Below, piece after piece: positions 16,918 to 26,683 of a DNA stretch of 64,000 nucleotides. How positions within the stretch are numbered: the stretch's first letter is position 1; the number at the start of each line of letters is the position of its first letter. The notes beneath the pieces were generated by a model. It had not been told where the DNA came from. It searched no databases and saw nothing but the letters and a program-made list of their open reading frames with translations. A program made the position numbers and the translations under genes. Where the stretch lies: contig NZ_JACOQD010000005.1 of assembly GCF_014297365.1 (NCBI RefSeq), positions 111,798 to 175,797 on the forward strand, read 5' to 3'. The DNA is from Winogradskyella echinorum (GTDB lineage Bacteria > Bacteroidota > Bacteroidia > Flavobacteriales > Flavobacteriaceae).

Positions 16918-18969
16918 CTAGGATTGTGTTGCAGCTTTTGGAAGTTCTATAAAGAATTTACTACCAACGTTTTGAGTACTTTCTACCCAAATTCTACCTT
17001 CATTTAATTCAACTAAATCTTTAGCGATAGTTAATCCTAAACCAGTGCCTTTTTCATTTTTAGTACCAACTGTTGTAAAGTTTTTATTGGCATTAAAGAG
17101 TTTGTCTATGTTTTCTCTAGAAATTCCTACACCAGTATCTTCTACACAGATTAAGGCTTTACCGTTAACATCTTGGTTAGATACTGTAATAACATCTCCC
17201 GTTCTACTAAATTTAACAGCATTTGTTATTAAATTCTGAATCACAATTTCTACCATACTCTTATCTGCATACACAAAATCACGTTGAGATTCATCTATAA
17301 GTACAATGCGTTTATCTTCTACTTTTTGTTCTACTAATGCTATTTTATTATGAAATACATCTTGTATGTTAAACAACTCTGGTTTTGGCTCTAAATTTTG
17401 CATTTGAGATTTAGACCAATTTAGTAAATTGAATAAAAGTGAAGATGCGTTATTGGCATTTTCACTTAATTCAGGGATTAACTCATAAAACTCATCTTTA
17501 GAAATACTATCTTCTTTTAATAAATCTAAAAATGCTTTTATAGAAGAAATAGAATCTTTTAAATCGTGAGAAACAATAGAAAACAATTTATCTTTTACTT
17601 GATTAACTTCTTCTAGATGATGTGTTTGTTCTAAGATTGCCTCATTTCTAATTTGCTCTTGTGCCAGTTTTTCTTTTGCCTTAACTAACTCATCTTTGTG
17701 CGACTTTGTTTTAACAAGATTATAAATTAACAACGATAACAAAATAGCTAAAGCGGCTATACATCCATATAATATGTAAGGGTTAGTGAGCCAAGTGCTA
17801 TTTTGTGTTGCATTATTATCAGTGTTATTTATTTCCTTTTCAATAGCATCATTATTGTCTATAGTAATTGGATCAACATCTGTTGGAAATACAGGTTGAT
17901 CTATTATAGAAAGTGAGTCTTTTAAACTATGGTATTTATTTTTCCAAAAAAATGCATTTTCAAAATAACCACGAGTAGAGTCTAAAGCAACATGGAGTTT
18001 ATAATTTTCTAAAAGCTCAGTCTTATTGTCAATTTTTTGAGCAATTTTATAAGCTTCATCTAACTGAATTGAAGCTAATTTTACCTTTTTCTTCTGCAAG
18101 TTTAAATTTCCTATAGCGTTTAAAGCTCTAAGAAGTCCTTCATTATTGCCTTGCTTTCTGTTGTATTTTAAACCTTCAACTAAATACTCTGAAGCTTTAT
18201 CGTACTCTTTAAAACGTAAATATTCACTACCAAGTTTTGGTAATATTTCACCTCGTAGGTCTTTATCATTTTCTGGGTTAAGGAGCTGTAATACATTCTC
18301 GTAATATTCAATACTTTTTCGATGTTCCTTAGATATAGAATAGAGTTCTGCAATGTTTTTTGTTGAAGCAATTATACCAAGTCTGTCATTTACTTGCTTA
18401 CGTACTTCTAGTGCTTTATAATTAAATTCAATAGCCTTGTCAATTTGATTTGTCTTTCTATAGGCTTCTGCTAGATTATTATAAGCAGTGCTCAACTCTT
18501 CTCTTAAACCCTGTTTTTCAAAAATGGCAATGGCAGATAAGGAATTTTGTAAACCAACAGCATAATTTCCACGCTTAATTTCTATTAGGCCAATGCTGTT
18601 ACTTACTTTAGCAACACCAAGTGTATCACTATTTTGTAGGTAATATTGTTTAGACTTGTTATAGTTGTCTATGGCGTTAAAATAATCATTACGGTGTGTG
18701 TATATTAAAGCTCTATAGTAACTGCTTTCTGCAAGTCCTTTAGTATAATTTAATTCTCTAGATAGCTTAGAAGTTTCATTAACGTAGAGTAAGGCCTTAT
18801 CATATTCTTTTATAGAGTAGAGTTCGTTAATAAGCATTAACGATGTATCCACCTTTGTAGAATCTGGGTCTTGATAAGCTATTTGTACCGTTAGCTCATC
18901 TATTTTTTCATTTTGCGAAAAAATAAAAAGCGATACAAGACAAGCAGCTAATGTAAGCAACTGCTTCAT
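16918..18969 (-). CDS. TPR-domain sensor histidine kinase
   Basis: The 683 residues start with a signal peptide (LFIFSQ), followed by about six tetratricopeptide repeats (residues ~45-330) in the periplasm, one transmembrane helix (about 398-418), a short coiled coil, a HisKA dimerisation domain with the H-box FSIVSHDLKDS (His468) and a HATPase domain (NLITNAVKFS, DTGVGIS, GTGLGLTIA). No receiver domain and no adjacent response regulator gene are present, so it is an orphan kinase. The TPR sensor suggests peptide or protein sensing. It lies 40 nt upstream of the CpeT-like gene on the same strand. Confidence 0.92.
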   Translation of the reverse strand: MKQLLTLAACLVSLFIFSQNEKIDELTVQIAYQDPDSTKVDTSLMLINELYSIKEYDKALLYVNETSKLSRELNYTKGLAESSYYRALIYTHRNDYFNAIDNYNKSKQYYLQNSDTLGVAKVSNSIGLIEIKRGNYAVGLQNSLSAIAIFEKQGLREELSTAYNNLAEAYRKTNQIDKAIEFNYKALEVRKQVNDRLGIIASTKNIAELYSISKEHRKSIEYYENVLQLLNPENDKDLRGEILPKLGSEYLRFKEYDKASEYLVEGLKYNRKQGNNEGLLRALNAIGNLNLQKKKVKLASIQLDEAYKIAQKIDNKTELLENYKLHVALDSTRGYFENAFFWKNKYHSLKDSLSIIDQPVFPTDVDPITIDNNDAIEKEINNTDNNATQNSTWLTNPYILYGCIAALAILLSLLIYNLVKTKSHKDELVKAKEKLAQEQIRNEAILEQTHHLEEVNQVKDKLFSIVSHDLKDSISSIKAFLDLLKEDSISKDEFYELIPELSENANNASSLLFNLLNWSKSQMQNLEPKPELFNIQDVFHNKIALVEQKVEDKRIVLIDESQRDFVYADKSMVEIVIQNLITNAVKFSRTGDVITVSNQDVNGKALICVEDTGVGISRENIDKLFNANKNFTTVGTKNEKGTGLGLTIAKDLVELNEGRIWVESTQNVGSKFFIELPKAATQS

Positions 18970-19439
18970 CTTCTTATAGCGTTAAGACTAATTGCGATGT
19001 TTTGGTGCGTAAAACTTTTATAGAGGGATATCAAAAGTAAGTCAACACTAAACAATAACAACTGGGTTAATGTTTGATAATTAAGCCTCATTAATGTTTG
19101 GGACATTGATTAATAGCCTTCCAAAAATGCCATTAAGTGTACAAATATGCTAATAATTGGGTTTTAATGCTAATATATTAGATGAAGTGACAGATGAAAT
19201 TCAAAAAAAAAATGCTGTATCGACTAACGGCACAAATCATAGGAAAACTACACAATCATCGATGAAATGCACTAATTGATTAACTGCCTGAAAAACAGCT
19301 TAATGTGATTATAATAATATTAACAATTTAAAAAAAGATGAAATTATCAATGTTAAATTAAGATAATTCAAAAGCTTAATAAAGTAATAAAACTGCTATC
19401 TTTGCAAGCGTTTTAAAATCAAAAAAACAGAAGCAAGGA
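18970..19439. other. 470-nt intergenic region before argS
   Basis: Divergent spacer between the kinase and argS. It is AT-rich, with no convincing ORF, tRNA or riboswitch. Two direct copies of TTAATGTTTG lie 24 nt apart (19067-19076 and 19091-19100). The argS -7 box lies at its right end. No hairpin with a T run is seen. Confidence 0.6.
19397..19404 (+). promoter_or_regulatory. -7 box of argS
   Basis: TATCTTTG matches TAnnTTTG perfectly and lies 35 nt before the argS start. No clear TTTG is seen 19-21 nt upstream. Confidence 0.55.
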
Positions 19440-21221
19440 ATGAATCTTCAAGATACTTTAGAATTACATGTAAAAGCAGCTATTAAAACGTTGTTTCAAA
19501 CGGAATTAGAATCAGTAGAATTTCAAGCAACTCGCAAAGAGTTTGCTGGAGATATTACTGTGGTTGTTTTTCCTATGCTTAGAGTAGTTAAAGGAAATCC
19601 TGCTGTAATAGGTGAACAAATAGGTCAATATTTACAGGATAATGTGGATTTGGTAAAAGGTTTTAATGTGGTTAAAGGCTTTTTGAATGTAGAAATTAGT
19701 GAAAGTTATTATCTAAATTTCTTTAAATCTATAAAAGATAAAACGAATTATGGTTTTTCAGAATTAAAAGATGATAAAGCTATAATGGTAGAATATTCTT
19801 CACCAAACACTAATAAACCTTTGCATTTAGGACATGTTAGAAATGTACTTTTAGGTTATAGTGTATCTGAAATATTAAAAGCATCTGGAAAGAAAGTTTA
19901 TAAAACCCAGATTATTAACGACAGAGGAATTCATATTTGTAAGAGTATGCTGGCTTGGCAACGTTTTGGAAATAGTGAAACTCCAGAATCTACTGATTTA
20001 AAAGGAGACAAGCTAGTCGGGAATTATTATGTAAAATTTGATAAGGCTTATAAAGCTGAAATTTCAGAATTAGTTTCGAAAGGGCAATCTGAAGAAGAGG
20101 CAAAAAAAAATGCACCAATTTTATTAGAAGCTCAAGAAATGCTCAGAAAATGGGAGGCAGGTGATGAAGAAGTTGTTGCACTCTGGAAAAAAATGAATGG
20201 TTGGGTTTATGAAGGTTTTGAAGAAACTTATAAAAATATTGGTGTTGATTTTGATAAATATTATTACGAAAGTGAGACCTATTTATTAGGGAAAGAATTT
20301 ATTGCAGAAGGATTAAAGACTGGAGTTTTTGAACAAGATCCTGATGGTTCAGTATGGTGCGACTTAACCGAAGATGGCTTAGATAGAAAAATTGTTTTGC
20401 GTAGTGATGGTACTGCGGTTTATATGACGCAAGATATTGGTACGGCTATACAGCGTATAAAAGATTACCCAGATGTTGGAGGTATGGTTTACACTGTGGG
20501 TAATGAGCAAGATTATCATTTTAAAGTGTTATTCTTAATTTTAAAGAAACTAGGATTCGATTGGGCGAAAAATTTATTTCATTTAAGTTACGGAATGGTA
20601 GATTTACCAAGCGGAAAAATGAAGAGTAGAGAAGGAACTGTTGTAGATGCAGATGATTTAATCCAAGAAATGGCTGATACAGCAGAAGAAATTTCTAAAG
20701 AATTAGGTAAACTAGAAGATTACTCTGAGGATGAAAAGAAAGCACTTTATAAAATGATAGGTTTGGGTGCTTTAAAGTATTATATCTTAAAGGTTGATCC
20801 TAAAAAACGAATTTTGTTCGACCCAAAAGAGTCTATCGATTTTCAGGGTAACACAGGACCTTTCATTCAATATACTTATGCCAGAATTCAATCTATTTTA
20901 AGAAAGGCTACTTCAACTTCGCTTAGTGACCAATTTCATAATGATATTAAGCTTCATGAAAAAGAAAAACAACTCATTAAGCAGTTAGAGTTATTTCCAG
21001 AAGTAATACAAAATGCTGCATCACAGCATAGTCCAGCATTAATCGCAAACTTCACTTACGATTTAGTAAAGGATTTTAATTCTTTCTATCAAAATGTATC
21101 TATTCTTGGTGCAGATATTGATGAAGAAAAAAGCTTTAGAGTTACATTATCTCAATCTGTTAGCCAAACCATAAAAAATGCATTTGGTGTCTTAGGGATT
21201 GAAGTGCCGGAGCGTATGTAG
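19440..21221 (+). CDS. argS: Arginyl-tRNA synthetase
   Basis: A class I synthetase that charges tRNA-Arg. The 593 residues show the N-terminal Add-1 tRNA-recognition domain, the HIGH-type motif in NTNKPLHLGHVRN (about 123-135), a KMSKS-type KMKSREG near 395, and a DALR anticodon-binding C-terminal domain with FIQYTYARIQSILRKA. Length is normal. The start ATG follows the AGCAAGGA sequence with a fair Shine-Dalgarno-like match. Confidence 0.97.
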   Translation: MNLQDTLELHVKAAIKTLFQTELESVEFQATRKEFAGDITVVVFPMLRVVKGNPAVIGEQIGQYLQDNVDLVKGFNVVKGFLNVEISESYYLNFFKSIKDKTNYGFSELKDDKAIMVEYSSPNTNKPLHLGHVRNVLLGYSVSEILKASGKKVYKTQIINDRGIHICKSMLAWQRFGNSETPESTDLKGDKLVGNYYVKFDKAYKAEISELVSKGQSEEEAKKNAPILLEAQEMLRKWEAGDEEVVALWKKMNGWVYEGFEETYKNIGVDFDKYYYESETYLLGKEFIAEGLKTGVFEQDPDGSVWCDLTEDGLDRKIVLRSDGTAVYMTQDIGTAIQRIKDYPDVGGMVYTVGNEQDYHFKVLFLILKKLGFDWAKNLFHLSYGMVDLPSGKMKSREGTVVDADDLIQEMADTAEEISKELGKLEDYSEDEKKALYKMIGLGALKYYILKVDPKKRILFDPKESIDFQGNTGPFIQYTYARIQSILRKATSTSLSDQFHNDIKLHEKEKQLIKQLELFPEVIQNAASQHSPALIANFTYDLVKDFNSFYQNVSILGADIDEEKSFRVTLSQSVSQTIKNAFGVLGIEVPERM

Positions 21222-21278
21222 TTTTCTTGCTAAGCCAAAAAAATAATATTACATTGTGTCAACTCAAAAAAAAGCACT

Positions 21279-22331
21279 TTGGATATTATTCGCTATATAT
21301 TATTTACTCAAGTATTTGTTGCTTTTTTTGTAGCTGGCGGTGTGTTTTTTAAAATACGGAACCTAAGGAGTACTACTTTGTCATTACTAATAGCGCTAGT
21401 AGGGTTTCATATTTTGTTATTTCTTTACGGTTCTGGTTCACTTTCTCTATTATATCCTAAGTTTAGAAGCTGGTTTTATTATGAGGTTGCCATGCTTTTT
21501 GGCCCGTTATTATTTGTACATCTGCAATGTCTAGTTTTTAATAAAAAGCGTTTAAAGTTAATAGATACATTACATCTACTGCCAATCATTATTTTTTGGT
21601 TTGGTTATGGAGATGTCCTTTTAATGGAAGGTAAAGTCCGTAATGAGTATATCTATGAAAACTTCATAAATAGAACAATGCCTTGGAATTATTTTTTGGC
21701 TTTTCAAATGGTAATATATGCTATTGGATGTTCTGTATTTCTTTATCTAAAAAGATTTGAATTTCGAAATAAGCACCGACAATATGCTTTGTTGTTGGTA
21801 GTAGCTTATATGTTTTCTGCAATTTTAATTTCGTATTTAACCCACTATGCGGACGGTTGGCGGGACTTTGCCTCGTATTACTTAATTCTAACACTTTTAA
21901 TTTTTGGTGTAGCTTATTTGTTATTTAAATACCCAGATTTTTTTAAACAAATACGTAAAAAGTATTTCAGTTCTAATTTAGATAAAACGGATATGCTGCG
22001 CATTCGTACAAAAATAGAAACAGCTTTTGCAAAAGATGCTTTGTTTTTAGATAGAAGTTTAAGTATTTCGAGTTTAGGCAAGATTTTAGATGAAAAGCCG
22101 CATCATGTGTCACAAACATTTTCAGAATTTATAGCCGAAAGTTTTAACGATTATGTAAATAAACATAGAATACAAAAAGCAAAAAAGTACTTACATGATA
22201 CTAAGTATAGTAATTATAAAATTGAAGCCATTGCACTAGAAAGTGGATTTAATAATAAGGTAACATTTTATAAAGCCTTTACAAAGTTTACTGGTTTAAC
22301 ACCTTCAGCATTCAGAAAACAAAAGCAGTGA
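21279..22331 (+). CDS. Membrane-bound AraC-family regulator
   Basis: The 350 residues have an N-terminal membrane domain with about seven hydrophobic helices (residues 1-225) and a C-terminal AraC helix-turn-helix domain (about 250-350; IEAIALESGFNNKVTFYKAFTKFTGLTPSAFRKQ). Such proteins bind DNA from the inner membrane. No ATG precedes the membrane domain: an in-frame TAA lies at 21231 and the first usable start is TTG at 21279, 57 nt after argS. The target is unknown; the CarbopepD gene immediately downstream is a candidate. Confidence 0.82.
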   Translation: MDIIRYILFTQVFVAFFVAGGVFFKIRNLRSTTLSLLIALVGFHILLFLYGSGSLSLLYPKFRSWFYYEVAMLFGPLLFVHLQCLVFNKKRLKLIDTLHLLPIIIFWFGYGDVLLMEGKVRNEYIYENFINRTMPWNYFLAFQMVIYAIGCSVFLYLKRFEFRNKHRQYALLLVVAYMFSAILISYLTHYADGWRDFASYYLILTLLIFGVAYLLFKYPDFFKQIRKKYFSSNLDKTDMLRIRTKIETAFAKDALFLDRSLSISSLGKILDEKPHHVSQTFSEFIAESFNDYVNKHRIQKAKKYLHDTKYSNYKIEAIALESGFNNKVTFYKAFTKFTGLTPSAFRKQKQ

Positions 22332-22431
22332 ATTATAATTATTCTTAACGTTTTAACATTCTTAAAAGCAGGCGCTTGGTTGCTTTTTCGTATCTTAGTA
22401 AGGGTTAGGTTGTATAATTAAATTCACTGTT

Positions 22432-23724
22432 ATGAAAAAAACACATTTTTTAAAACTTTATGCTAGCACATTTATTATGATGTTGTTAGCCGTATTTTCA
22501 TTACATGCTCAGGTAGATTTTATGGAGTATAATGGAAAAGTAATTGACGGTAAGTCTAAAAAAACATTAGAGGCAGTAAGTCTTAATGTTAATGAGACTA
22601 ATATAAGCACTATAACAAATTCTGAAGGAGAGTTTACACTTAAAGTGCCAAAAAAATATTTAGATTCTAAGGTGGTAATCTCCATTTTAGGTTACAATAC
22701 ACGTGTACTACCTTTGTCAGAACTTTCTAAAAAAGACAACAAAATAATGCTATACGAAGCTATTACAGAGTTGTCCGCTGTTAGCGTTTCTGCCTATAAA
22801 AATGCTGAGAGTTTGGTGAAAAAGGTATTTAATGATAAGAACAAAAATATACAAGACGAATCTGTGTATATGACGGCCTTTTATCGTGAAACTATTAAGC
22901 GACGTAATAGAAATGTTTCGTTAACTGAGGCGGTTGTGAATATATTAAAACAGCCTAATGCTTCTTTTCAACGCGATGCAATTCAATTAGGTAAAGCTAG
23001 AAAAAGTACAGATTACAGACGTTTAGATACGGTTTCTGTAAAACTTCAAGGAGGTCCATTCTCAGCTATTTATTTAGATGTTATGAAATACCCTGAATAT
23101 ATTTTTACGGATGAAACTATTTCAAGTTATAATTTCTCTTTTGATGAGCCTACAACTATAAATAATAGAAGCGTATTTGTGGTAAGTTTTACTCCAAAGA
23201 ACAATAGCTTAAGTATTAATTATAATGGAAAACTTTATATTGATGTTAATACTTTGGCATTAGTAAGTGCTAATTATGCTCTAGATGTAAGTGATATAAA
23301 CAAATCCAAAAATCTCTTAGTAAGAAAAAAACCAAGTGATGTCATTGTTTATCCTTTAGAAGCAAATTATAAAGTAGACTATAAGGCAAAAGGGAATAAA
23401 TGGTATTATAGCTATTCTAATTTAAGCCTAAAGTTTAAAGTGAATAAAAAACGGGAAATCTTTAATAAAGTCTATACTTTATCTAGTGAAATGGCTGTGA
23501 CTGATTGGGAGGTAAATACTGCAGATGTAAGAATTAAAAATAAAGATAGATTAAGACCAACAGTTATTATTACTGATGCTATCTCAGGATTTTCTGACCC
23601 TAACTTTTGGGGTGAATATAATTTAATTGAACCAGATAAATCTATACAAACAGCCATAGATAAGATTAGAAAAAATATTGAGAAACAAAAAGGAAAAGCA
23701 AAAACGGTAAATGGAATTCCGTAG
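22432..23724 (+). CDS. Secreted carboxypeptidase-regulatory-like domain protein
   Basis: The 430 residues carry a signal peptide (FSLHAQ) and an N-terminal CarbopepD_reg_2 beta-sandwich domain (about 33-110: YNGKVIDGKSKKTLEAVSL, TNSEGEFTLKVP). This resembles the plug-adjacent domain of TonB-dependent transporters, but no barrel follows; instead there is a ~300-residue region of DUF5686-like appearance rich in beta strands. It is probably periplasmic or attached to the outer membrane; function unknown. It lies 100 nt after the AraC gene and a bidirectional terminator follows. Confidence 0.7.
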   Translation: MKKTHFLKLYASTFIMMLLAVFSLHAQVDFMEYNGKVIDGKSKKTLEAVSLNVNETNISTITNSEGEFTLKVPKKYLDSKVVISILGYNTRVLPLSELSKKDNKIMLYEAITELSAVSVSAYKNAESLVKKVFNDKNKNIQDESVYMTAFYRETIKRRNRNVSLTEAVVNILKQPNASFQRDAIQLGKARKSTDYRRLDTVSVKLQGGPFSAIYLDVMKYPEYIFTDETISSYNFSFDEPTTINNRSVFVVSFTPKNNSLSINYNGKLYIDVNTLALVSANYALDVSDINKSKNLLVRKKPSDVIVYPLEANYKVDYKAKGNKWYYSYSNLSLKFKVNKKREIFNKVYTLSSEMAVTDWEVNTADVRIKNKDRLRPTVIITDAISGFSDPNFWGEYNLIEPDKSIQTAIDKIRKNIEKQKGKAKTVNGIP

Positions 23725-23748
23725 TTAACTAACAAATTTATTTTATGT

Positions 23749-23775
23749 AAACCCTGAAACTTTTTTCAGGGTTTT
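23749..23775. terminator. Bidirectional terminator
   Basis: AAACCCTGAAA (23749-23759) pairs exactly with TTTCAGGGTTT (23764-23774) in an 11-bp stem. T runs on both strands let it end both the CarbopepD gene (+) and the YfiT gene (-), which are convergent. Confidence 0.85.
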
Positions 23776-24321
23776 CTAATTAAATCGCCCTTTACAATTT
23801 AAAGCTTGTTTAATGTGAGCTAGATGATGGTTACTGTGCCAAGCGTATACTCCAATCGTTTCTTCTAAAGAGAAACGTTTACCATGTTCTGGGTGAATAA
23901 ACTCACGCTTTAATTCGTCTTCATTAAGGTGATTAAGTAGTAAACTGAGTTTTTTGTGTACTCCTGTTAGAATAGATAATGCTGCATCTATAGGTTCGTT
24001 ATAATCAATTAATTGAGCAAAACGGTCTTCAAAATAAGGTTTTATTGTTGGAGTTTCTTCTGTTAGAGCTAACTTAAATCTAATAATACTGTTTATATGG
24101 CTATCAGCACAATGATGAACCACTTGTTTAATAGTCCAACCATCTGGTCTGTATTTATAATTAAGTGCCTCTTCACTAAGATTTTTTGTAATAGAAATTA
24201 TAGATTGTGGTAATGCCTCTATGGATGCTATCCACTCATTAATATGTTCTTTACTTATAACTTTTGGTTTTTCAAACTCACCAATAGGAAACTTCAATTT
24301 ATATAAGTCTTGCTCTGTCAT
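23776..24321 (-). CDS. YfiT/DinB-family metal-dependent protein (bacillithiol transferase-like)
   Basis: The 181 residues match the DinB/YfiT four-helix bundle: RPDGWTIKQVVHHCADSHINSIIRF, FEDRFAQLIDYNEP and the C-terminal GVYAWHSNHHLAHI. The histidines of VVHHCADSH and WHSNHHLAH are the usual metal ligands. Related Bacillus proteins act as bacillithiol S-transferases or zinc-dependent hydrolases. The substrate here is not defined. The gene stands alone between the TonB receptor operon and a bidirectional terminator. Confidence 0.85.
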   Translation of the reverse strand: MTEQDLYKLKFPIGEFEKPKVISKEHINEWIASIEALPQSIISITKNLSEEALNYKYRPDGWTIKQVVHHCADSHINSIIRFKLALTEETPTIKPYFEDRFAQLIDYNEPIDAALSILTGVHKKLSLLLNHLNEDELKREFIHPEHGKRFSLEETIGVYAWHSNHHLAHIKQALNCKGRFN

Positions 24322-24367
24322 GCTTTAATTAATTTGTAAACCTTAAAATTAAACAATATAAATATCA

Positions 24368-26683
24368 TTAGAAGTTTAATCTAAAGCTAAAATTAGGCGT
24401 GAATTTTAAAGAACGGTTATTAATTTCTATTACTGAATCATCAGAATCTAATGTGTAAAAACGATTTATAATGTTGGTTTGATTAAAGATATTCCAGATA
24501 GAAGCACCAACCTCTGCTTTTATACCTTTTGAAAGATTAAAATTATAAATAGCAGAAATATCTGTTCTAAAATAATCAGGTAGTCGAGAGCTATTTGGGG
24601 ATTGATATTCAATATTAGAATTGCTATTATTTTGAAGCTCAATAGGCTTTGTATATGGTCTGCCAGAATGCCAATTAATACCAAAGCCAATTTTTAAATT
24701 GTTTAGACTATACGTTAATGAAGTATTAATAACATGTCTTAAATCTAAGGTGTTAGCAAATGATTTTCCGTTGTTTAAATCTTCAAATTGGTAATCGTTT
24801 TTACTGTAAGAGTAGCTTAACCATGTGCTAAAATCATTATATCGTTTATTAATAAGAAAGTCTATTCCTTTTACGGTATAAAAACCAATATCGTTAGTAA
24901 ATTGAAATTGATTTTGAAATCCTTGACTACGAGCTGTAATATTATTAACTCCTTTGTAATATCCTTCAAAAGATACTAGCAAGTCGTTTTCATTGTAGCT
25001 TAAGCCAACTGAGATTTGTTCGCTTGTTATTAAGGGGACATCATTGTTATTGGCAAGCTGCCACCTTCGTTTTTCAATACCAAAAAAATCTTGCTGTAAA
25101 TCTATAATTTGAGTAATGGATTGACTTTTTAATTCTCCTAAAACCTCTAATCTAAAATAATCGAGAAACCTATAATTAATATTAAATCGAGGTTCAATAA
25201 TAACTTCTGCTAACTTTCCAAAATAACTAATTCTAGATCCTGCCCGAATATAGGTGTCTCGAGATGGTGAATGCCATTCAATCTCACCAAACAAGGCATG
25301 AGTTCTAATAATCTCTTTTTTTAAACTTGTAAAGTTAGGGTTGGTAACATCTTCAAGATTAGTTACTCCAACTTCATTAAATTGATAACCACCATTATAT
25401 TTAAGATACTTGCTAATCGTTTTAGAAATATCTATTCGCAAACCATAATCTTCAACCTTATTTTCTTGGGTTAAACGTTGCGCGTTTGTAATATCATTAT
25501 TCTCTGCATCTAAATCGTAGTTAGAATAATATGCTTCTATTGAAGTGCTAATATTATCTTTCCATAACTTTGAGTAATTGGTACTTGCACCATAACTTAT
25601 TTGATTTAATGCACTTTTCGTTTTCTGAAAATTATTTTCAGAAGTTGTAAATTCTTGGTTATAGTCTAAGTTATTATATATGTTTAGCACATTAACTCTA
25701 AGTTTTGAGCTCTCATTGATATTATATAAGAATTTGGCGTTAAAATCGTAAAACAAAAAGCGTTCGTCTAATGCTAAAAGTGTATTGATATCATTGGTAA
25801 TGTTTAATTCAGAATCTCTAAAAATTCGATCAAAATAAGCATCATAGGTTACAGATGCAGCGATATCAGTAAATGAACGCCTCGCAGATAATTGTAATTC
25901 TGTTTTGTCTGCTAATGGTATTTTTGCAAACCCATCAATACTTAATAAATTTCCGCCAATACCAGCATTAAATTGATGATTAATATCATCGGTGTTTTTA
26001 ATAGAAATAGTGCTAGAAACTCCATTACCTAATTTAGCACTTGTACCATTCTTTGAGACAATAATTTCTTCAGTTAAATACGGATTAAAGGCCGAAATTA
26101 AACCAAAAAAATGACCAGATTGATACATTCTTATGCCTTCATATAAAATAAGGTTTTGGTCATTAGTACCACCTCTAACATTAATATTAGAAATACGCTC
26201 ATCTACACTGAGAATACCAGGTAGATTTTGTACAATTTGTAGAACATCTGGTTCAATTAAACCAGGTAAAATATTAAATGATTTGGCGTCTACCTCTATG
26301 GTACCGTTACTGGTTTTAGCAATACCTTTAGTAAGATAATTGGTGACGATCACCTCGTCTAAACGCTGTATATTCTCATTAAACTCCTTATCTTTTTTTG
26401 GAGTAATAGCGATAAATCGTTTGCTTAAAATTTCAAAATTTAGTTGGGTTACTAGTGTTAATTGTTTAAGAGCTTGTTCTAAGGAAAGTTCTGGGTATAA
26501 TGGACTAATTTTAATGTCCTTAAGGGTATTAGGTTCAAATGAAAACTTTACGTTATAACGTTTTTCTAGCTGTAAAAGAATTTTAGCAATTGGCTGTTTT
26601 TCTTCTTGATTCTGGCTGTAAGCAAGAGTACAAAAAGAAATAATTAAAAAATAGAAAACTACACGTTGTAATAGTTTATTCAC
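24368..26683 (-). CDS. STN-domain TonB-dependent receptor (FecA-like)
   Basis: The 771-residue outer-membrane receptor has a signal peptide (about 1-23), an STN (secretin/TonB N-terminal) signalling domain (about 30-95; ILLQLEKRYNVKFSFEPN), then a plug (GLIEPDVLQIVQNLPGIL ... INVRGGTNDQNLILYEGI) and a beta-barrel ending in an aromatic C terminus (SFRLNF). The STN domain should contact the FecR-type anti-sigma protein. No SusD-like gene is present. Its start overlaps the end of the FecR gene by 8 nt. The transported ligand is unknown. Confidence 0.92.
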   Translation of the reverse strand: MNKLLQRVVFYFLIISFCTLAYSQNQEEKQPIAKILLQLEKRYNVKFSFEPNTLKDIKISPLYPELSLEQALKQLTLVTQLNFEILSKRFIAITPKKDKEFNENIQRLDEVIVTNYLTKGIAKTSNGTIEVDAKSFNILPGLIEPDVLQIVQNLPGILSVDERISNINVRGGTNDQNLILYEGIRMYQSGHFFGLISAFNPYLTEEIIVSKNGTSAKLGNGVSSTISIKNTDDINHQFNAGIGGNLLSIDGFAKIPLADKTELQLSARRSFTDIAASVTYDAYFDRIFRDSELNITNDINTLLALDERFLFYDFNAKFLYNINESSKLRVNVLNIYNNLDYNQEFTTSENNFQKTKSALNQISYGASTNYSKLWKDNISTSIEAYYSNYDLDAENNDITNAQRLTQENKVEDYGLRIDISKTISKYLKYNGGYQFNEVGVTNLEDVTNPNFTSLKKEIIRTHALFGEIEWHSPSRDTYIRAGSRISYFGKLAEVIIEPRFNINYRFLDYFRLEVLGELKSQSITQIIDLQQDFFGIEKRRWQLANNNDVPLITSEQISVGLSYNENDLLVSFEGYYKGVNNITARSQGFQNQFQFTNDIGFYTVKGIDFLINKRYNDFSTWLSYSYSKNDYQFEDLNNGKSFANTLDLRHVINTSLTYSLNNLKIGFGINWHSGRPYTKPIELQNNSNSNIEYQSPNSSRLPDYFRTDISAIYNFNLSKGIKAEVGASIWNIFNQTNIINRFYTLDSDDSVIEINNRSLKFTPNFSFRLNF

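Noticed and set aside
18970..19439. A hidden tRNA or small RNA in the 470-nt gap before argS
   Set aside because: I could not find a cloverleaf, a CCA-ending acceptor pairing or any strong hairpin with a T run.
24368..26683. A SusC-type nutrient transporter
   Set aside because: It carries an STN domain and overlaps a FecR gene, and there is no SusD neighbour, so it is a FecA-like signalling receptor.
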